The notes beneath the pieces were generated by a model, which saw only the letters and a list, made by a program, of their open reading frames with translations, had not been told where the DNA came from and made no database searches. From Firm-13 sp037143795 (GTDB lineage: Bacteria; Bacillota; Clostridia; Saccharofermentanales; Saccharofermentanaceae), in assembly GCA_037143795.1 (NCBI GenBank), contig JBAWXZ010000008.1:62001-126000 (forward strand): 64,000 nucleotides of DNA. The letters are read 5' to 3'. Shown one piece after another: positions 34,848 to 44,413 of this stretch (its first letter is position 1; every line of letters begins with the position of its first letter). The position numbers and the translations under genes were made by a program.

Positions 34848-36101
34848 ATGAAATACTCTTACAAAAACACACTGCATGCCTGCTATACCGGATATTTTAC
34901 ACAAGCCATCGTCAATAACCTCGCTCCTTTATTTTTCGTGATTTTCCAAAACCGCTTCGGATTGTCCTTTGAGGAAGTGGGCCGGTTGATTCTGGTCAAT
35001 TTTGCCGTGCAGATAGCAGCTGATATTATTGCCCTGAAATTCATGGATTCATTCGGATACAGGAAGGCCGCCGTTCTTGCCCACTTTCTGTGTGCATCGG
35101 GTCTTGTTCTTTTAGCCGTCCTGCCGAATGTATTTTCAACGCCATATGTGGGAATCATGGTTGCCGTGGTCTTCTATGCTTTCGGCGGCGGCCTTCTCGA
35201 AGTTCTGGTCAGCCCAATCGTAAACGCACTGCCCGGTGACCAGAAAGACAGTGCAATGAGTCTTCTTCATTCTTTCTACTGTTGGGGTCAAGTCAGTGTC
35301 GTTGTCGTTACGACTCTCCTTCTTTGGATTCTCGGACACGATTACTGGCCTCTTATCCCGCTCATGTGGGCTCTCATTCCCATCTACAATCTAGTCCGGT
35401 TCCTGAAAGTACCTCTCGCTCCGGCACTGCCGGACGATATCCGACTGCCGCTTCGCAATCTTTTTCAATCAAAGTTTTTTGTAATCGCCCTTTTGATGAT
35501 GCTGTGCGCCGGAGCCTGTGAACTTACCATGTCGCAGTGGTCTTCCCTTTTCGCAGAAAAAGGACTGCACCTGCCGAAAGTACTCGGCGACCTTCTGGGT
35601 CCATGTCTTTTTGCCGTCTTTATGGGTATAGGCCGGACTATATATGGCCTCCTTGGCAGCAAGATCAACTTGAAAAAAGCGCTCCTTTTAAGCAGCGCCC
35701 TATGTATCTTATGTTATCTGACCACTGTTTTTGCCCCCTGGCCGCTGCTCTCGCTGATGGGCTGTGCATTCTGCGGTCTCTCTGTAAGCCTGATGTGGCC
35801 CGGTACCTTCAGTCTAAGCGCCGAAAGGTTTCCGGGCGGCGGCACTGCAATGTTCGGTATGCTTGCAGTGTCCGGCGATATTGGCTGTTCGCTCGGACCG
35901 TGGCTGACAGGTTTTATCTCCGATATGGCAAAACAGCACAAAATACCGGCTTTGACTCAGCTGATTTCTGCCCCGGGTATGAATCCCGATGAAATCGGAC
36001 TTAAAACCGGCCTGTTTACAGCCCTTCTTTTTCCTGTCGTGATGACTCTTGCAATTTTAACTTTTCGAAAGAAAAAACAGCCGAAAGGAAAATCTTCATA
36101 A
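34848..36101 (+). CDS. Major facilitator superfamily transporter
   Basis: From ATG 34848, behind AGGAGGA, the protein has 417 residues and twelve predicted helices. Features include the early segment YTGYFTQAIVNNLAPLFF, LKFMDSFGYRKAAVLAHFL (the MFS loop 2-3 region) and AERFPGGGTAMFGMLAVSGDIG in the second half, close to the FucP/sugar-like or 'MFS_1' proteins of Clostridia. The substrate is not predictable. It is related in style to the MFS gene at 46553 but clearly distinct in sequence. Confidence 0.82.
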   Translation: MKYSYKNTLHACYTGYFTQAIVNNLAPLFFVIFQNRFGLSFEEVGRLILVNFAVQIAADIIALKFMDSFGYRKAAVLAHFLCASGLVLLAVLPNVFSTPYVGIMVAVVFYAFGGGLLEVLVSPIVNALPGDQKDSAMSLLHSFYCWGQVSVVVVTTLLLWILGHDYWPLIPLMWALIPIYNLVRFLKVPLAPALPDDIRLPLRNLFQSKFFVIALLMMLCAGACELTMSQWSSLFAEKGLHLPKVLGDLLGPCLFAVFMGIGRTIYGLLGSKINLKKALLLSSALCILCYLTTVFAPWPLLSLMGCAFCGLSVSLMWPGTFSLSAERFPGGGTAMFGMLAVSGDIGCSLGPWLTGFISDMAKQHKIPALTQLISAPGMNPDEIGLKTGLFTALLFPVVMTLAILTFRKKKQPKGKSS

Positions 36102-36128
36102 TACTGTCAGAAAAGACAAGTGGTACTA

Positions 36129-36821
36129 TCAGAGCCAGTCTTCGCTTTTCACGGGTACTTCGTCACCTTCCATGGCAATAAACCTGATTTTCAGGTAAAA
36201 GACTGACAATGAACAAACAAATATCTGCAAAGTGCCAATACTTGCTTTTTCAACAAATCCAATATATGGGCTGCCATATCCGGTCATTGAAGTGGAAAGT
36301 GAGCCGGAGAGCGCAAAAACAAAAGTCAGGAGCAGTAAAAATATACCAAAACCCCGATATTTGATTGTAGCTATATTACCGGTTGCGATTAAACACATCG
36401 ATGCAATGGTAAGGACATATACAACACTTACGACCGCAAAGTGCATCATATTGTTAAATGTTGCACTGGATGTATCGCTGTTGAATAAAAATAACCCAAC
36501 CCCGAATCTCGAAATTATTGCTGATATTGCCAGAAGTACTGAGCCCAGGCTCATAAGCTTATTGGTCTTTCTCCAAAACAAAGCCGCAATCAAAACAGCA
36601 AACAGAATGTATAGCAGTCCGTACCAATTGTACAGGGATATCAGCACACCTTGATTGGGGGCTCCTGAATCTGTTAATGCGCTTATGGAATCTGTCATCT
36701 GATTATAGTTCGGGTCAAGAATACCGCCCATAACAATATAAAGAGCAAAGATAGCGGCGCTTCCTATTCCACTGATAAAAATGAAAATGGAGACTACTTT
36801 CCATTTCTTTTCGTTTTTCAT
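36129..36821 (-). CDS. DUF998 family membrane protein
   Basis: The 230-residue protein has about six membrane helices. The conserved loop DPNYNQMTDSISALTDSGAPNQ after the first helix identifies the DUF998 family, whose function is unknown. ATG at 36821 follows a GCGGGGT ribosome site; an earlier in-frame start adds eight residues without support. It is convergent with the MFS gene, with 27 bases between stops. Confidence 0.75.
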   Translation of the reverse strand: MKNEKKWKVVSIFIFISGIGSAAIFALYIVMGGILDPNYNQMTDSISALTDSGAPNQGVLISLYNWYGLLYILFAVLIAALFWRKTNKLMSLGSVLLAISAIISRFGVGLFLFNSDTSSATFNNMMHFAVVSVVYVLTIASMCLIATGNIATIKYRGFGIFLLLLTFVFALSGSLSTSMTGYGSPYIGFVEKASIGTLQIFVCSLSVFYLKIRFIAMEGDEVPVKSEDWL

Positions 36822-36926
36822 ACAGCTACCCCGCTTCCGGCACAAATTCCATACCTTGGTAAAATACGAATGATTTAAAAGGCAGTTTCTATCTTTATAT
36901 TATCATAAATAATCTCCGGGAAAAGG

Positions 36927-39473
36927 TTAATTCTGCCGTACAATTTTGTAAAAGAATTTTTTTGCGATTTCTGTGATTACTATATACGTGACGGCAATTC
37001 CGCCGATAGTTACTAGGATCAACGGCGATATCGGTGCAAATCCAAGAATACCGGCAAGCGGGGTATATGGAATCATCAACGCTGCAGCTGCGACACATGC
37101 TGTTGCAACCATCAGGTACCTGCCGGGAACACTTTTGTAGAAAGGTTTTCGTGTTCGTATGACAAGTACAATGATGGAAGCAGATATTACGGATTCGATA
37201 AACCATCCCGTTCTGAACTGCACATCACTGGAATGAAAAACCAGCATCAGCACACCAAAAGTTGCATAATCAAAAACAGAACTGATCAGACCGAATGTCA
37301 GCATGAATTTGCGGATGAAAGCTATATTCCACTTGCGCGGCTGCATGATCATCTCCTGATCGACCGTATCGGAAGCAATCGTCATCTCGGGAAAATCGGT
37401 AAGGAGATTTGTCAGCAGGATCTGTTTGGGAAGAAGGGGCAGGAAAGGCAGGAAAAGGGACGCGCCTGCCATGCTGAACATATTTCCGAAGTTTGCGCTT
37501 GTGGCCATAAACACGTATTTGAGCGTATTGGCAAATGTGATACGTCCGGCTTTGACACCATTGATAAGAACGCTGAGATCTTTCTCGAGAAGGACGATAT
37601 CAGCAGCCTCCTTGGCGACATCGACAGCACTGTCAACCGATATACCTACATCGGCTGCATGAAGCGCAGATGCATCATTGATGCCGTCCCCCATGTATCC
37701 GACTACAAATCCAGCTTTTTTGAGTGCAATGATGATGCGTTCCTTTTCATTGGGCTCCACTTCTGCAAAGACGGATACACCGCCGACCTGATTCACCAGG
37801 GCCCTGTCGCTGATTTTATGAATTTCGGGGCCCGTAAGAATTATCGCATCCTTAATTCCCATTTGAGCGACAATATTCGCTGCAATGAGTTTGTTGTCCC
37901 CGGTAATAATTTTGAGCTGGACGCCCATAACTTTCAAGTCATTGACTGTCTTCACAATGTTTTCTTTGAGCGGATCAAACAGCGTCAGGAATCCCAGGAA
38001 AATCATACCCTCTTCCCGTTCATCTTCAATAGTCGATTTCTCTGAGATGCGTTTATACGCCACGCCAAGCGTCCGCAATCCTTTTCCGCTATAGTCCTCG
38101 AATTCTTTCTCGATCGAAGCAGACACCTCTTTGATGTCGACGATCTTGCCTTCCTCCATCTCTGCCTGCGTACAGACAGCAAGCACATTGGTAAGCGCAC
38201 CTTTGGTAATCATAACATGTGTCTGTTTTGTTTCAGAATCAGTGACCGGTTCTGAAAGCATAATGCTGAGTCTTTTGCGTATGAAATCATAAGGGTGCTC
38301 ATCCAGCTTCACATAACCTTTTACATCAATTGTTTTAAAAGTCCGGATTGCTTCGTCAATCGGGTTGATAAATCCGGATTCGAAAGAGGCATTTAAGTAG
38401 GCATAAAGGAAGACTTTATCACTTTCCTTACCGCTCACGCCGATGGCAGACTGCATTCTCACAGTGCCGTCCGTAAGAGTCCCCGTCTTATCAGAACAAA
38501 GAATGTCCATACTTCCGAAATTCTCAATTGACGCCAGACGTTTGACAATAACCTTGCCTTTTGCCATCATCTTGGCTCCGTGTGCAAGGTTAATACTAAT
38601 AATCGCAGGCAGAAGCTGCGGTGTCAGGCCGACAGCAAGGGCAAGTGAAAAAAGAAAAGAGTCGAGAGCCGGACGTTTCAGCAGCATGTTAATCGCAAAA
38701 ATCACAAAGACCAAAATGAACGTTACTTCCATCAGAAAATAACCGAAGCGCCGTACACCTCTCTCAAACTCGGTTTCCATGGGTTTCAGCTTCAGACGTT
38801 CCGAAATTTTACCGAATTCTGTATCCTTGCCGGTACTGATAATAATCGCCGACGCCGTCCCGCTGATTACATGCGTCCCCATCCAAAGAGCATTTTTACG
38901 GGCGTTTAAAGCGGCATCGAGTGCGACAACACCGGCCTGTTTTTCAACCGGATACGTCTCCCCGGTAAGAGTCGCCTCATCAACATTCAGCGAATCTGAT
39001 TCAATCAGGAGACAATCGGCAGGAACCACGGCACCTGCCTTCAGGAGCACGACATCCCCCGGAACCAGCTCTTCAACGGGAACCGTCACCGTTTTTCCGT
39101 CCCTGAGAACGAAAGATTTAATCTTAACTACTTCCAGAAGCTTGGAAACGGCATCATTGGCCCCGTGTTCCTGCCAGAAACCTAAAAGGCCGCTGATCAG
39201 TACAATAGTCAAAATAATAAAGGCGTCCACAGTATCTTTCAGAAAAAACGACAGCCCGATTGCAAAAAACAAAATGATAATGATCGGACTTTTAAACTGT
39301 GCTATCAGAAGCTGCAGCGTGCTGTTGCTTTTTAGGGGCCTAATCGAATTCGGACCAAACTCCGAAAGTTTTTCTCCCGCCTTCCGGCCGGACAATCCAT
39401 CCTTCGTTACGCCCAATTCCTTATAAATATCTTCAATCGGCATTGACCAGAATGTATGTTTCAGATCTGCCAT
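36927..39473 (-). CDS. mgtA: Magnesium-translocating P-type ATPase (MgtA/MgtB type)
   Basis: This P3B-type ATPase imports Mg2+. From ATG 39473 it has 848 residues. The phosphorylation motif is CSDKTGTLTDG (Asp328), the actuator motif LTGET lies at 169-173 and the hinge motif GDGINDASAL is in the second half. Ten membrane helices are expected; the last six end in a VIRTRKPFYKS-type segment typical of MgtA. The chosen start follows AAGGAG by 9 bases and matches other family members. No magnesium-sensing leader (M-box) could be seen in the 64 bases before it. Confidence 0.92.
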   Translation of the reverse strand: MADLKHTFWSMPIEDIYKELGVTKDGLSGRKAGEKLSEFGPNSIRPLKSNSTLQLLIAQFKSPIIIILFFAIGLSFFLKDTVDAFIILTIVLISGLLGFWQEHGANDAVSKLLEVVKIKSFVLRDGKTVTVPVEELVPGDVVLLKAGAVVPADCLLIESDSLNVDEATLTGETYPVEKQAGVVALDAALNARKNALWMGTHVISGTASAIIISTGKDTEFGKISERLKLKPMETEFERGVRRFGYFLMEVTFILVFVIFAINMLLKRPALDSFLFSLALAVGLTPQLLPAIISINLAHGAKMMAKGKVIVKRLASIENFGSMDILCSDKTGTLTDGTVRMQSAIGVSGKESDKVFLYAYLNASFESGFINPIDEAIRTFKTIDVKGYVKLDEHPYDFIRKRLSIMLSEPVTDSETKQTHVMITKGALTNVLAVCTQAEMEEGKIVDIKEVSASIEKEFEDYSGKGLRTLGVAYKRISEKSTIEDEREEGMIFLGFLTLFDPLKENIVKTVNDLKVMGVQLKIITGDNKLIAANIVAQMGIKDAIILTGPEIHKISDRALVNQVGGVSVFAEVEPNEKERIIIALKKAGFVVGYMGDGINDASALHAADVGISVDSAVDVAKEAADIVLLEKDLSVLINGVKAGRITFANTLKYVFMATSANFGNMFSMAGASLFLPFLPLLPKQILLTNLLTDFPEMTIASDTVDQEMIMQPRKWNIAFIRKFMLTFGLISSVFDYATFGVLMLVFHSSDVQFRTGWFIESVISASIIVLVIRTRKPFYKSVPGRYLMVATACVAAAALMIPYTPLAGILGFAPISPLILVTIGGIAVTYIVITEIAKKFFYKIVRQN

Positions 39474-39537
39474 TTTATTATGCTCCTTTTTAAGATACTG
39501 TGTATGTTCCTTATAATTCACATTATCAAAGAAGTAT

Positions 39538-39930
39538 TCAGAGAGGAAAAACGGAAGAACCATTCAGCCATTCCCTGGCCTCTTCCTCATCTTCAAAAAA
39601 GCGTATTTGCCCGCCCTGGTTAATTTCAGCCATCATTTCAAGAACAGCACTTCCGTGCAAACCGTGTGCTTCATATATAATGGCTGCCTTGATTGAATAA
39701 TTTGTAAATTTTTGCAGGAAAATGCCGGCAACGCCTGTCCTCAGCCTGAAAAAATCGTCGGCAAAAACATCCTTGTTTATCAGGATGCGATCGGCATGAT
39801 TCTCCATACATAAAGTGATGAGGTTGTTGGCATCAAGATCGGACTCAAGCGGATGTCCGCATGGGAAAACCTCCACAAAAATCGCATCAACACCAACAGA
39901 TACCTTGGACTGTAAAGCGTCTTCATCCAT
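39538..39930 (-). CDS. DUF4180 domain protein
   Basis: From ATG 39930, 8 bases after GGAGG, the protein has 130 residues. The core (ADRILINKDVFADDFFRLRTGVAGIFLQKFTNY.. followed by KAAII and a C-terminal FEDEEEAREWL) matches DUF4180, a small family often found near regulators and transport genes, of unknown function. It resembles STAS/SpoIIAA-like folds. It overlaps the UroD-like gene by 8 bases (ATGGATGA), so the two are translationally coupled. A much longer in-frame extension upstream lies inside the UroD-like gene and is not real. Confidence 0.75.
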   Translation of the reverse strand: MDEDALQSKVSVGVDAIFVEVFPCGHPLESDLDANNLITLCMENHADRILINKDVFADDFFRLRTGVAGIFLQKFTNYSIKAAIIYEAHGLHGSAVLEMMAEINQGGQIRFFEDEEEAREWLNGSSVFPL

Positions 39931-40942
39931 TGTGATATCCTCCATATTCAACAAGCGCCTGACTGACCGCCAATAGGTTTTCATGCGGCGTGCCGACAGG
40001 GATTTCACAGCCCGAGGAGATAAATGATGTTTCATCCCCTGCATCCAGGCAGTCGCGGACCGCTTTCCTGATGATCTCCGGCGTCCCGCTCCTGATGATT
40101 CGAACCGGGTCAATATTGCCGCAGATGCTTGCCTTTCCCTTCAATTTTGCACAGGATGTCTTATAATCAACCATCCAGTCAATATCCACTATATCAGCTC
40201 CGACTGACTTTATATCGTCCATTAGATCAGTTATATTTCCGCAGATGTGAAGCTTTGCCAGTGCGCCCATTTCATGGACGGCTGCAATTAATTTTTTTTC
40301 ATAGTCATACGCAAATTCCTGATAGAATTTACGTCCTATCAGGGACGCAACGGCATCACCCATTCCGATTATATCTGCTCCTGCTTTGATTTGAGCTTTT
40401 GCACAGCTGATACCCGCATCGAGGCAGATATCCATAAGTTCTTTAATCATTTCCGGTTCATCATAGAAATCATAGAGAATTTCGTTGACACCCCGCAGAT
40501 CACCTGCTTCGGCAAGCGGACATTCCACCCATCCCATGACAGGATAATCGTTGCCCACATCTTTTTTGAATAATTCGACTGCCCTGATTCTATCGAGCAT
40601 GCGTGTCGATTCATAGGGATCAAATACTTTCAATTTCTTCAGATCATCATATGTTTCAATAAAATGTTCTTTTGACACCGGCAATGAGTCATACGGAAAA
40701 TCAATTTTCGCGCCAAAATCATATGCTTCCCTGTATGAATCGGAAATAGTACTCATAACATCAATTCCAAAGTCAATGTTCGTTCTGATCGAGGACTCCA
40801 CAAGAACACGATAATCAAGGAAAAACTCGGATGCCGGCCTATTTATATATCGGGGTGCAAAAGACATAATCAGACTGGTATTGGGCGCTCTATCGACTGC
40901 TTTGCCCTGCAGGCGGTTCATTACTCTCTCTTTAGAATTCAT
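39923..40942 (-). CDS. Uroporphyrinogen decarboxylase-like (MtaA/CmuA-type) methyltransferase
   Basis: The 339-residue protein has the UroD fold. The opening NSKERVMNRLQGKAVDRAP and HICGNI plus SSGCEIPVGTP place it with corrinoid-dependent methyltransferases such as MtaA and CmuA, where His/Cys residues bind zinc and activate a thiol or a corrinoid protein. True HemE is unlikely because no other haem genes are nearby. No corrinoid-binding protein is encoded in the window, so the acceptor is unknown. CAGGAGGAC precedes the ATG by five bases. It is coupled to the DUF4180 gene. Confidence 0.75.
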   Translation of the reverse strand: MNSKERVMNRLQGKAVDRAPNTSLIMSFAPRYINRPASEFFLDYRVLVESSIRTNIDFGIDVMSTISDSYREAYDFGAKIDFPYDSLPVSKEHFIETYDDLKKLKVFDPYESTRMLDRIRAVELFKKDVGNDYPVMGWVECPLAEAGDLRGVNEILYDFYDEPEMIKELMDICLDAGISCAKAQIKAGADIIGMGDAVASLIGRKFYQEFAYDYEKKLIAAVHEMGALAKLHICGNITDLMDDIKSVGADIVDIDWMVDYKTSCAKLKGKASICGNIDPVRIIRSGTPEIIRKAVRDCLDAGDETSFISSGCEIPVGTPHENLLAVSQALVEYGGYHNG

Positions 40943-41073
40943 ATCCTGTCCTCCTGAATAGAAATTCCTGCATGGACTTCACCGGGATTGATTTCTATTA
41001 TATACCTTACAACATTTATGTTGATCACTGAGACAGAATAATCAAGAATTTTCCTGTCCGGAATTGTTGTTAT

Positions 41074-41135
41074 TGGTATAATATGGGGAGTCCGGAAAAT
41101 ACCTGCAATCATTCTTAACAGGAGCTTAAAGCTCC
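41074..41135 (+). promoter_or_regulatory. Extended -10 promoter and leader hairpin of the isochorismatase-like gene
   Basis: TGGTATAAT (41074-41082) is an extended -10 box without a good -35. In the leader GGAGC (41121-41125) pairs with GCTCC (41131-41135), just before the AGGAGGA ribosome site at 41141-41147. Confidence 0.5.
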
Positions 41136-41154
41136 GCTTCAGGAGGATAAAGCG

Positions 41155-41679
41155 ATGGTAAAAGCACTGCTGGTAGTTGATTTACAGGAAGAGTATTTTG
41201 GAAAGGATCGAAACCGGGAGCGATTCGGCAAATTTGAAGACGCAGGAATCGAAGAATTTATCAAGCGTGTCAACAAGCACATCGAAGCCCATGAAGCTGC
41301 GGGCAACGAAGTGATCTACACGCAGGAGGTGCTCCCCGATACATTCGTATTCAGGAAATTCTTCGGACATTCCATCAAAGGCACCAAAGGTATAGAACTG
41401 TATAAGGGATTGAAAATAGTTGGAACATCACGGTTCACAAAGCAATTCGGCGATGCATTTTCCAACCCGGCCCTGAAGCGTTATATCCGGGAACAGGGAA
41501 TTACAGAAGTTGAAATTGCTGGAATAGACTCGACAAAATGCGTATATCTTACAGCGAAAGGTGCTGTAAGATATGGCCTTAAAACATCAATGCTGATCGA
41601 TGCGATTGATACGATTTATCCGCAGGACGTCGAAAAATGCGAGAGGGATTTGAAATCCCGGGGTGTTATATACCGGTAA
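41155..41679 (+). CDS. Isochorismatase-like cysteine hydrolase
   Basis: The 174-residue protein has the catalytic triad of the family: Asp9 in LVVDLQ, Lys96 in SRFTKQFGDAF and Cys129 in IAGIDSTKCV. Members hydrolyse nicotinamide, isochorismate, N-carbamoyl compounds and similar amides. The family cannot be narrowed further; the FVFRKF...GTKGIEL region is not that of PncA. The start follows AGGAGGATAAAGCG. The TAA stop (41677-41679) directly abuts the stop of the convergent gene, with no gap. Confidence 0.85.
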   Translation: MVKALLVVDLQEEYFGKDRNRERFGKFEDAGIEEFIKRVNKHIEAHEAAGNEVIYTQEVLPDTFVFRKFFGHSIKGTKGIELYKGLKIVGTSRFTKQFGDAFSNPALKRYIREQGITEVEIAGIDSTKCVYLTAKGAVRYGLKTSMLIDAIDTIYPQDVEKCERDLKSRGVIYR

Positions 41680-42783
41680 TCAAAGGCTGCCCTTCAGTCC
41701 GGCAACCGCAGCACTATACTCTTTACGCAGTGAAGTTACCAATTCCTTTACCGAAACTATTTTGTCTGCACGATACGCATTGGCACCTGCGAAAGCAAAT
41801 CCGTTCTTCATCAGACCCTTTTTTGCGTTCATCAGGGCAACCGAAATACAATACGGACTGACCTTGTAGTCGCATGTTTTTATACAATGAAAGGGACACG
41901 TGAAGGGCTTTTTAGCCCCGCTTCTGATATCTTCAATAAACTTATTTACGATCGCCCTGCCAGGAAGCCCGACCGGACTCTTGATTATACCGATGTCCTC
42001 TTTATGAGCCTCAATATAAACATTCTTAAATGCTTCTGATGCGTCGCATTCATCCGTAGTAACAAAGCGCGTTGCCATCTGCACACCCGCTGCCCCGAGC
42101 TGCATAAATTTATATATGTCCTCACCTGTGTAAATGCCGCCCGCTGCGATAACCGGAATCGACTTCGCGCCGGAATCTTCAAAAGGCTTCATCTCCTGTA
42201 TCACATCGGTAACCAGATTCTCAAGAGCAAAATTACTGTCATCGATCTGCTCTGTGGAAAATCCAAGATGACCGCCTGCCATCGGACCTTCCACCACGAC
42301 TGCATCGGGAACATACTGGTACTTATCGAACCATCTTCTGGCAATAATTCTGGCGGCCCTGCCGGAAGATACAATCGGGACTATCATCGTCTTCCCTGCA
42401 TTATTCAAAAACTGCGGCAAATTCAGCGGCAGTCCCGCACCTGCGAAAATAACATCAATTCCCTCTTCTACGGCTGTCTTGACCATATCCTCAAAATTGG
42501 ACATAGCCACCATGATATTGACACCAAGAATCCCGGTAGTCTGTTCCCTGGCTTTCCGAATCTCTCTTCTGAGGGCCCGGATATTTGCTTCGAGATAATT
42601 TGAATGATAATCAGCTTCCATCATGCCGATGCCCGCCGTTGAAATAACACCGACACCGCCCTGATTCGCAACAGCTGAAGCAAGACCTGACAATGATACG
42701 CCAATACCCATACCACCTTGAATTATCGGCGTTCTCGCCGTCAAATTACCAATAATAAGTTCTTTCATATCTGAAATATTCAT
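41680..42783 (-). CDS. NAD(P)H-dependent flavin oxidoreductase (nitronate monooxygenase/FabK family)
   Basis: The 367-residue FMN enzyme has a TIM-barrel fold. The N terminus (TPIIQGGMGIGVSLSGLASAVANQGGVGVIS) and VVEGPMAGGHLGF, with the active-site His, are typical. The phosphate-binding segment AAGGIYTGEDIYKFMQLGAAGVQMATRF follows. Homologues are nitronate monooxygenases or enoyl-ACP reductases (FabK); the extra Cys-rich part near the C terminus (TCPFHCIKTCDYKVSPYCI) suggests a distinct clostridial subgroup. The start follows GGAGGAAATA. No other fatty-acid genes are nearby, so a FabK role is not supported by context. Confidence 0.82.
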   Translation of the reverse strand: MNISDMKELIIGNLTARTPIIQGGMGIGVSLSGLASAVANQGGVGVISTAGIGMMEADYHSNYLEANIRALRREIRKAREQTTGILGVNIMVAMSNFEDMVKTAVEEGIDVIFAGAGLPLNLPQFLNNAGKTMIVPIVSSGRAARIIARRWFDKYQYVPDAVVVEGPMAGGHLGFSTEQIDDSNFALENLVTDVIQEMKPFEDSGAKSIPVIAAGGIYTGEDIYKFMQLGAAGVQMATRFVTTDECDASEAFKNVYIEAHKEDIGIIKSPVGLPGRAIVNKFIEDIRSGAKKPFTCPFHCIKTCDYKVSPYCISVALMNAKKGLMKNGFAFAGANAYRADKIVSVKELVTSLRKEYSAAVAGLKGSL

Positions 42784-42990
42784 TTATTTCCTCCACACAG
42801 AAAAGGACCCGTATCTTCATTTAACTTTAACAAAATCCAGTTTTTAAGATACGTTATAGAATCACGCTGTCCGCAATGGTTCCATCTATTAAATTCACTA
42901 TATACAGTGTAGACCCGCAGAGGAAAAAACGCAATCGTTTTGATGATCAAAGTATTTTACAGGTATAACAATATGAGTGCCGGAAAAATT

Positions 42991-43971
42991 CTACTGCATC
43001 CCCGCAAGTACGTCACTCACCATCTTCCTGTAGTCTTCTGCAATGCGTGCCGGCTTTATTATTTGCGCATTGCTTCCGAACTGGAAAAGCCACGAATAGA
43101 ATACAGGGCTTACAGCCGCCTGAATGTGGGCGATAATGTGTCCGGGTCCGTCGCGGTGAACGGGGATGGATGTTCCGAAGCGGTCCATTATAGGGTTCAT
43201 GAGGTGATTGGCAAAACGGATATCGAGGGAGACCGTCTCTCCTGTGTACATACCGAACTCGTTCTTTATATAGCTGTCTATCTCGAAGTCTTCCGGCTTC
43301 GGCAGGTTGTGATCCTTGGTGCACGTGACACTCTTCATGCGGTCGACGCGGAAGTTACAGACCTTGGCGTAACGCTCGTAGTAGCCGACAACGTAGTATT
43401 TGTCATCGTTCCAGACCAGTGCGTAGGGGCTGATTTCGTAGCATTGTCCTTCACGGCGTGCTTTGGTGCCTTTTTCGATCGTATGCTCGATATAGGTGAA
43501 TGTTACGCGTCTATTGTGATTGATCGCATCGTGAAGAGTACCGGTCGTGTAATATACGTGGTCATTTTCTGTCTTGATACGGCCGGAATAGTGAACCTGA
43601 CGGCGAAGTTCGACAGCACGGGACTTGCTGGTCAGGGATTCAAGCTTGCGGATCAATGTATCGGTCAAATCCTCCGGAATAAAATGCGCGGACTGGACGG
43701 CATCCACAAGAAGTTTCAACTCCGCAATATCAAAGGAACGATTGATCAGACAGTATTCTACAGGCCTCTTACGGTTTTTCTCAATTTCATATCCGAAGTC
43801 CTGAAGGATTGCGATATCGCGGTAAATAGCTTTGCGTTCGGCGGATATTCCATGGTTTTCAAGATATCCTAGGATACGGGTCATGGGAACGCCGTGTTCT
43901 TCATCTGTTTCTTCTTTTAATAGTTGAAGAAGGTGTAGAACCTTGAGACGTGGTTGTTCCGTTCCTGCCAT
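42991..43971 (-). CDS. Helix-turn-helix regulator with WYL domain
   Basis: The 326-residue protein has an N-terminal winged-helix (about 10-75, LHLLQLLKEETDEEHG..ERKAIYRDIAILQDFGYEIE) and a central WYL domain (about 150-240; TFTYIEHTIEKG, ISPYALVWNDDKYYVVGYY, NFRVDRM), plus the C-terminal extension usual for the family. WYL domains bind nucleic acid or ligands and regulate diverse systems, including defence and stress. ATG at 43971 follows AGGAGG by five bases; an upstream ATG adds seven unsupported residues. No defence genes flank it. Confidence 0.88.
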   Translation of the reverse strand: MAGTEQPRLKVLHLLQLLKEETDEEHGVPMTRILGYLENHGISAERKAIYRDIAILQDFGYEIEKNRKRPVEYCLINRSFDIAELKLLVDAVQSAHFIPEDLTDTLIRKLESLTSKSRAVELRRQVHYSGRIKTENDHVYYTTGTLHDAINHNRRVTFTYIEHTIEKGTKARREGQCYEISPYALVWNDDKYYVVGYYERYAKVCNFRVDRMKSVTCTKDHNLPKPEDFEIDSYIKNEFGMYTGETVSLDIRFANHLMNPIMDRFGTSIPVHRDGPGHIIAHIQAAVSPVFYSWLFQFGSNAQIIKPARIAEDYRKMVSDVLAGMQ

Positions 43972-44413
43972 ATGCGCCTCCTGTAGCTGCAATTTTCCCT
44001 GTACAATACCTCTTCATATTATTAACCTTTGCGTGCTATGACGCAAGGATTTTTCGGCCCAATATTGCCTGTCTGCCGCTGTTTATAGAACTATTTCACC
44101 GGGCTGCTTTATTTGTCGGTATATTGTCCCATGTTCGGTGCTGCTAAATGCAGCTAAGCACACGGTTTGCAGCCTGCCTCATTTATATAATGGTTTGTTA
44201 CCGGAAGAATTTACCATGCTGCCACGTCAGGACGGAATCGTGTGTGCTGATAGCCCGAAATATCCTTAACGGCCTTCAATATAAGGTGTCCGCGGTCTTG
44301 TAACATTGTTACAAATACAGCAGTGCCGGGTTGTTTCCCGCTTTCAGGAAACAATCCCGGCATTAATAAACTTTTTTGGTAATTTGGTTATTTTTCATTT
44401 TAATATGGTTTTA
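43972..44413. other. Non-coding gap with three hairpins
   Basis: No gene is visible. Stem-loops are CCTTTGCGT/ACGCAAGG at 44026-44048, followed on the plus strand by ATTTTTC; TGTAAC-ATT-GTTACA near 44299-44313; and a 15-bp stem with one bulge at 44324-44338/44347-44362 (TGCCGGGTTGTTTCC). The last probably ends the minus-strand gene that stops at 44414, although a U-run is not directly attached. Confidence 0.45.

Noticed and set aside
39600..40113. Longer version of the DUF4180 protein (191 residues)
   Set aside because: The extra N-terminal residues are encoded inside the UroD-like gene in another frame and are low in protein-like character; ATG 39930 has a ribosome site.
42940..43872. Open frame of 310 codons on the plus strand
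   Set aside because: It is opposite the WYL regulator gene; composition is that of a shadow frame.
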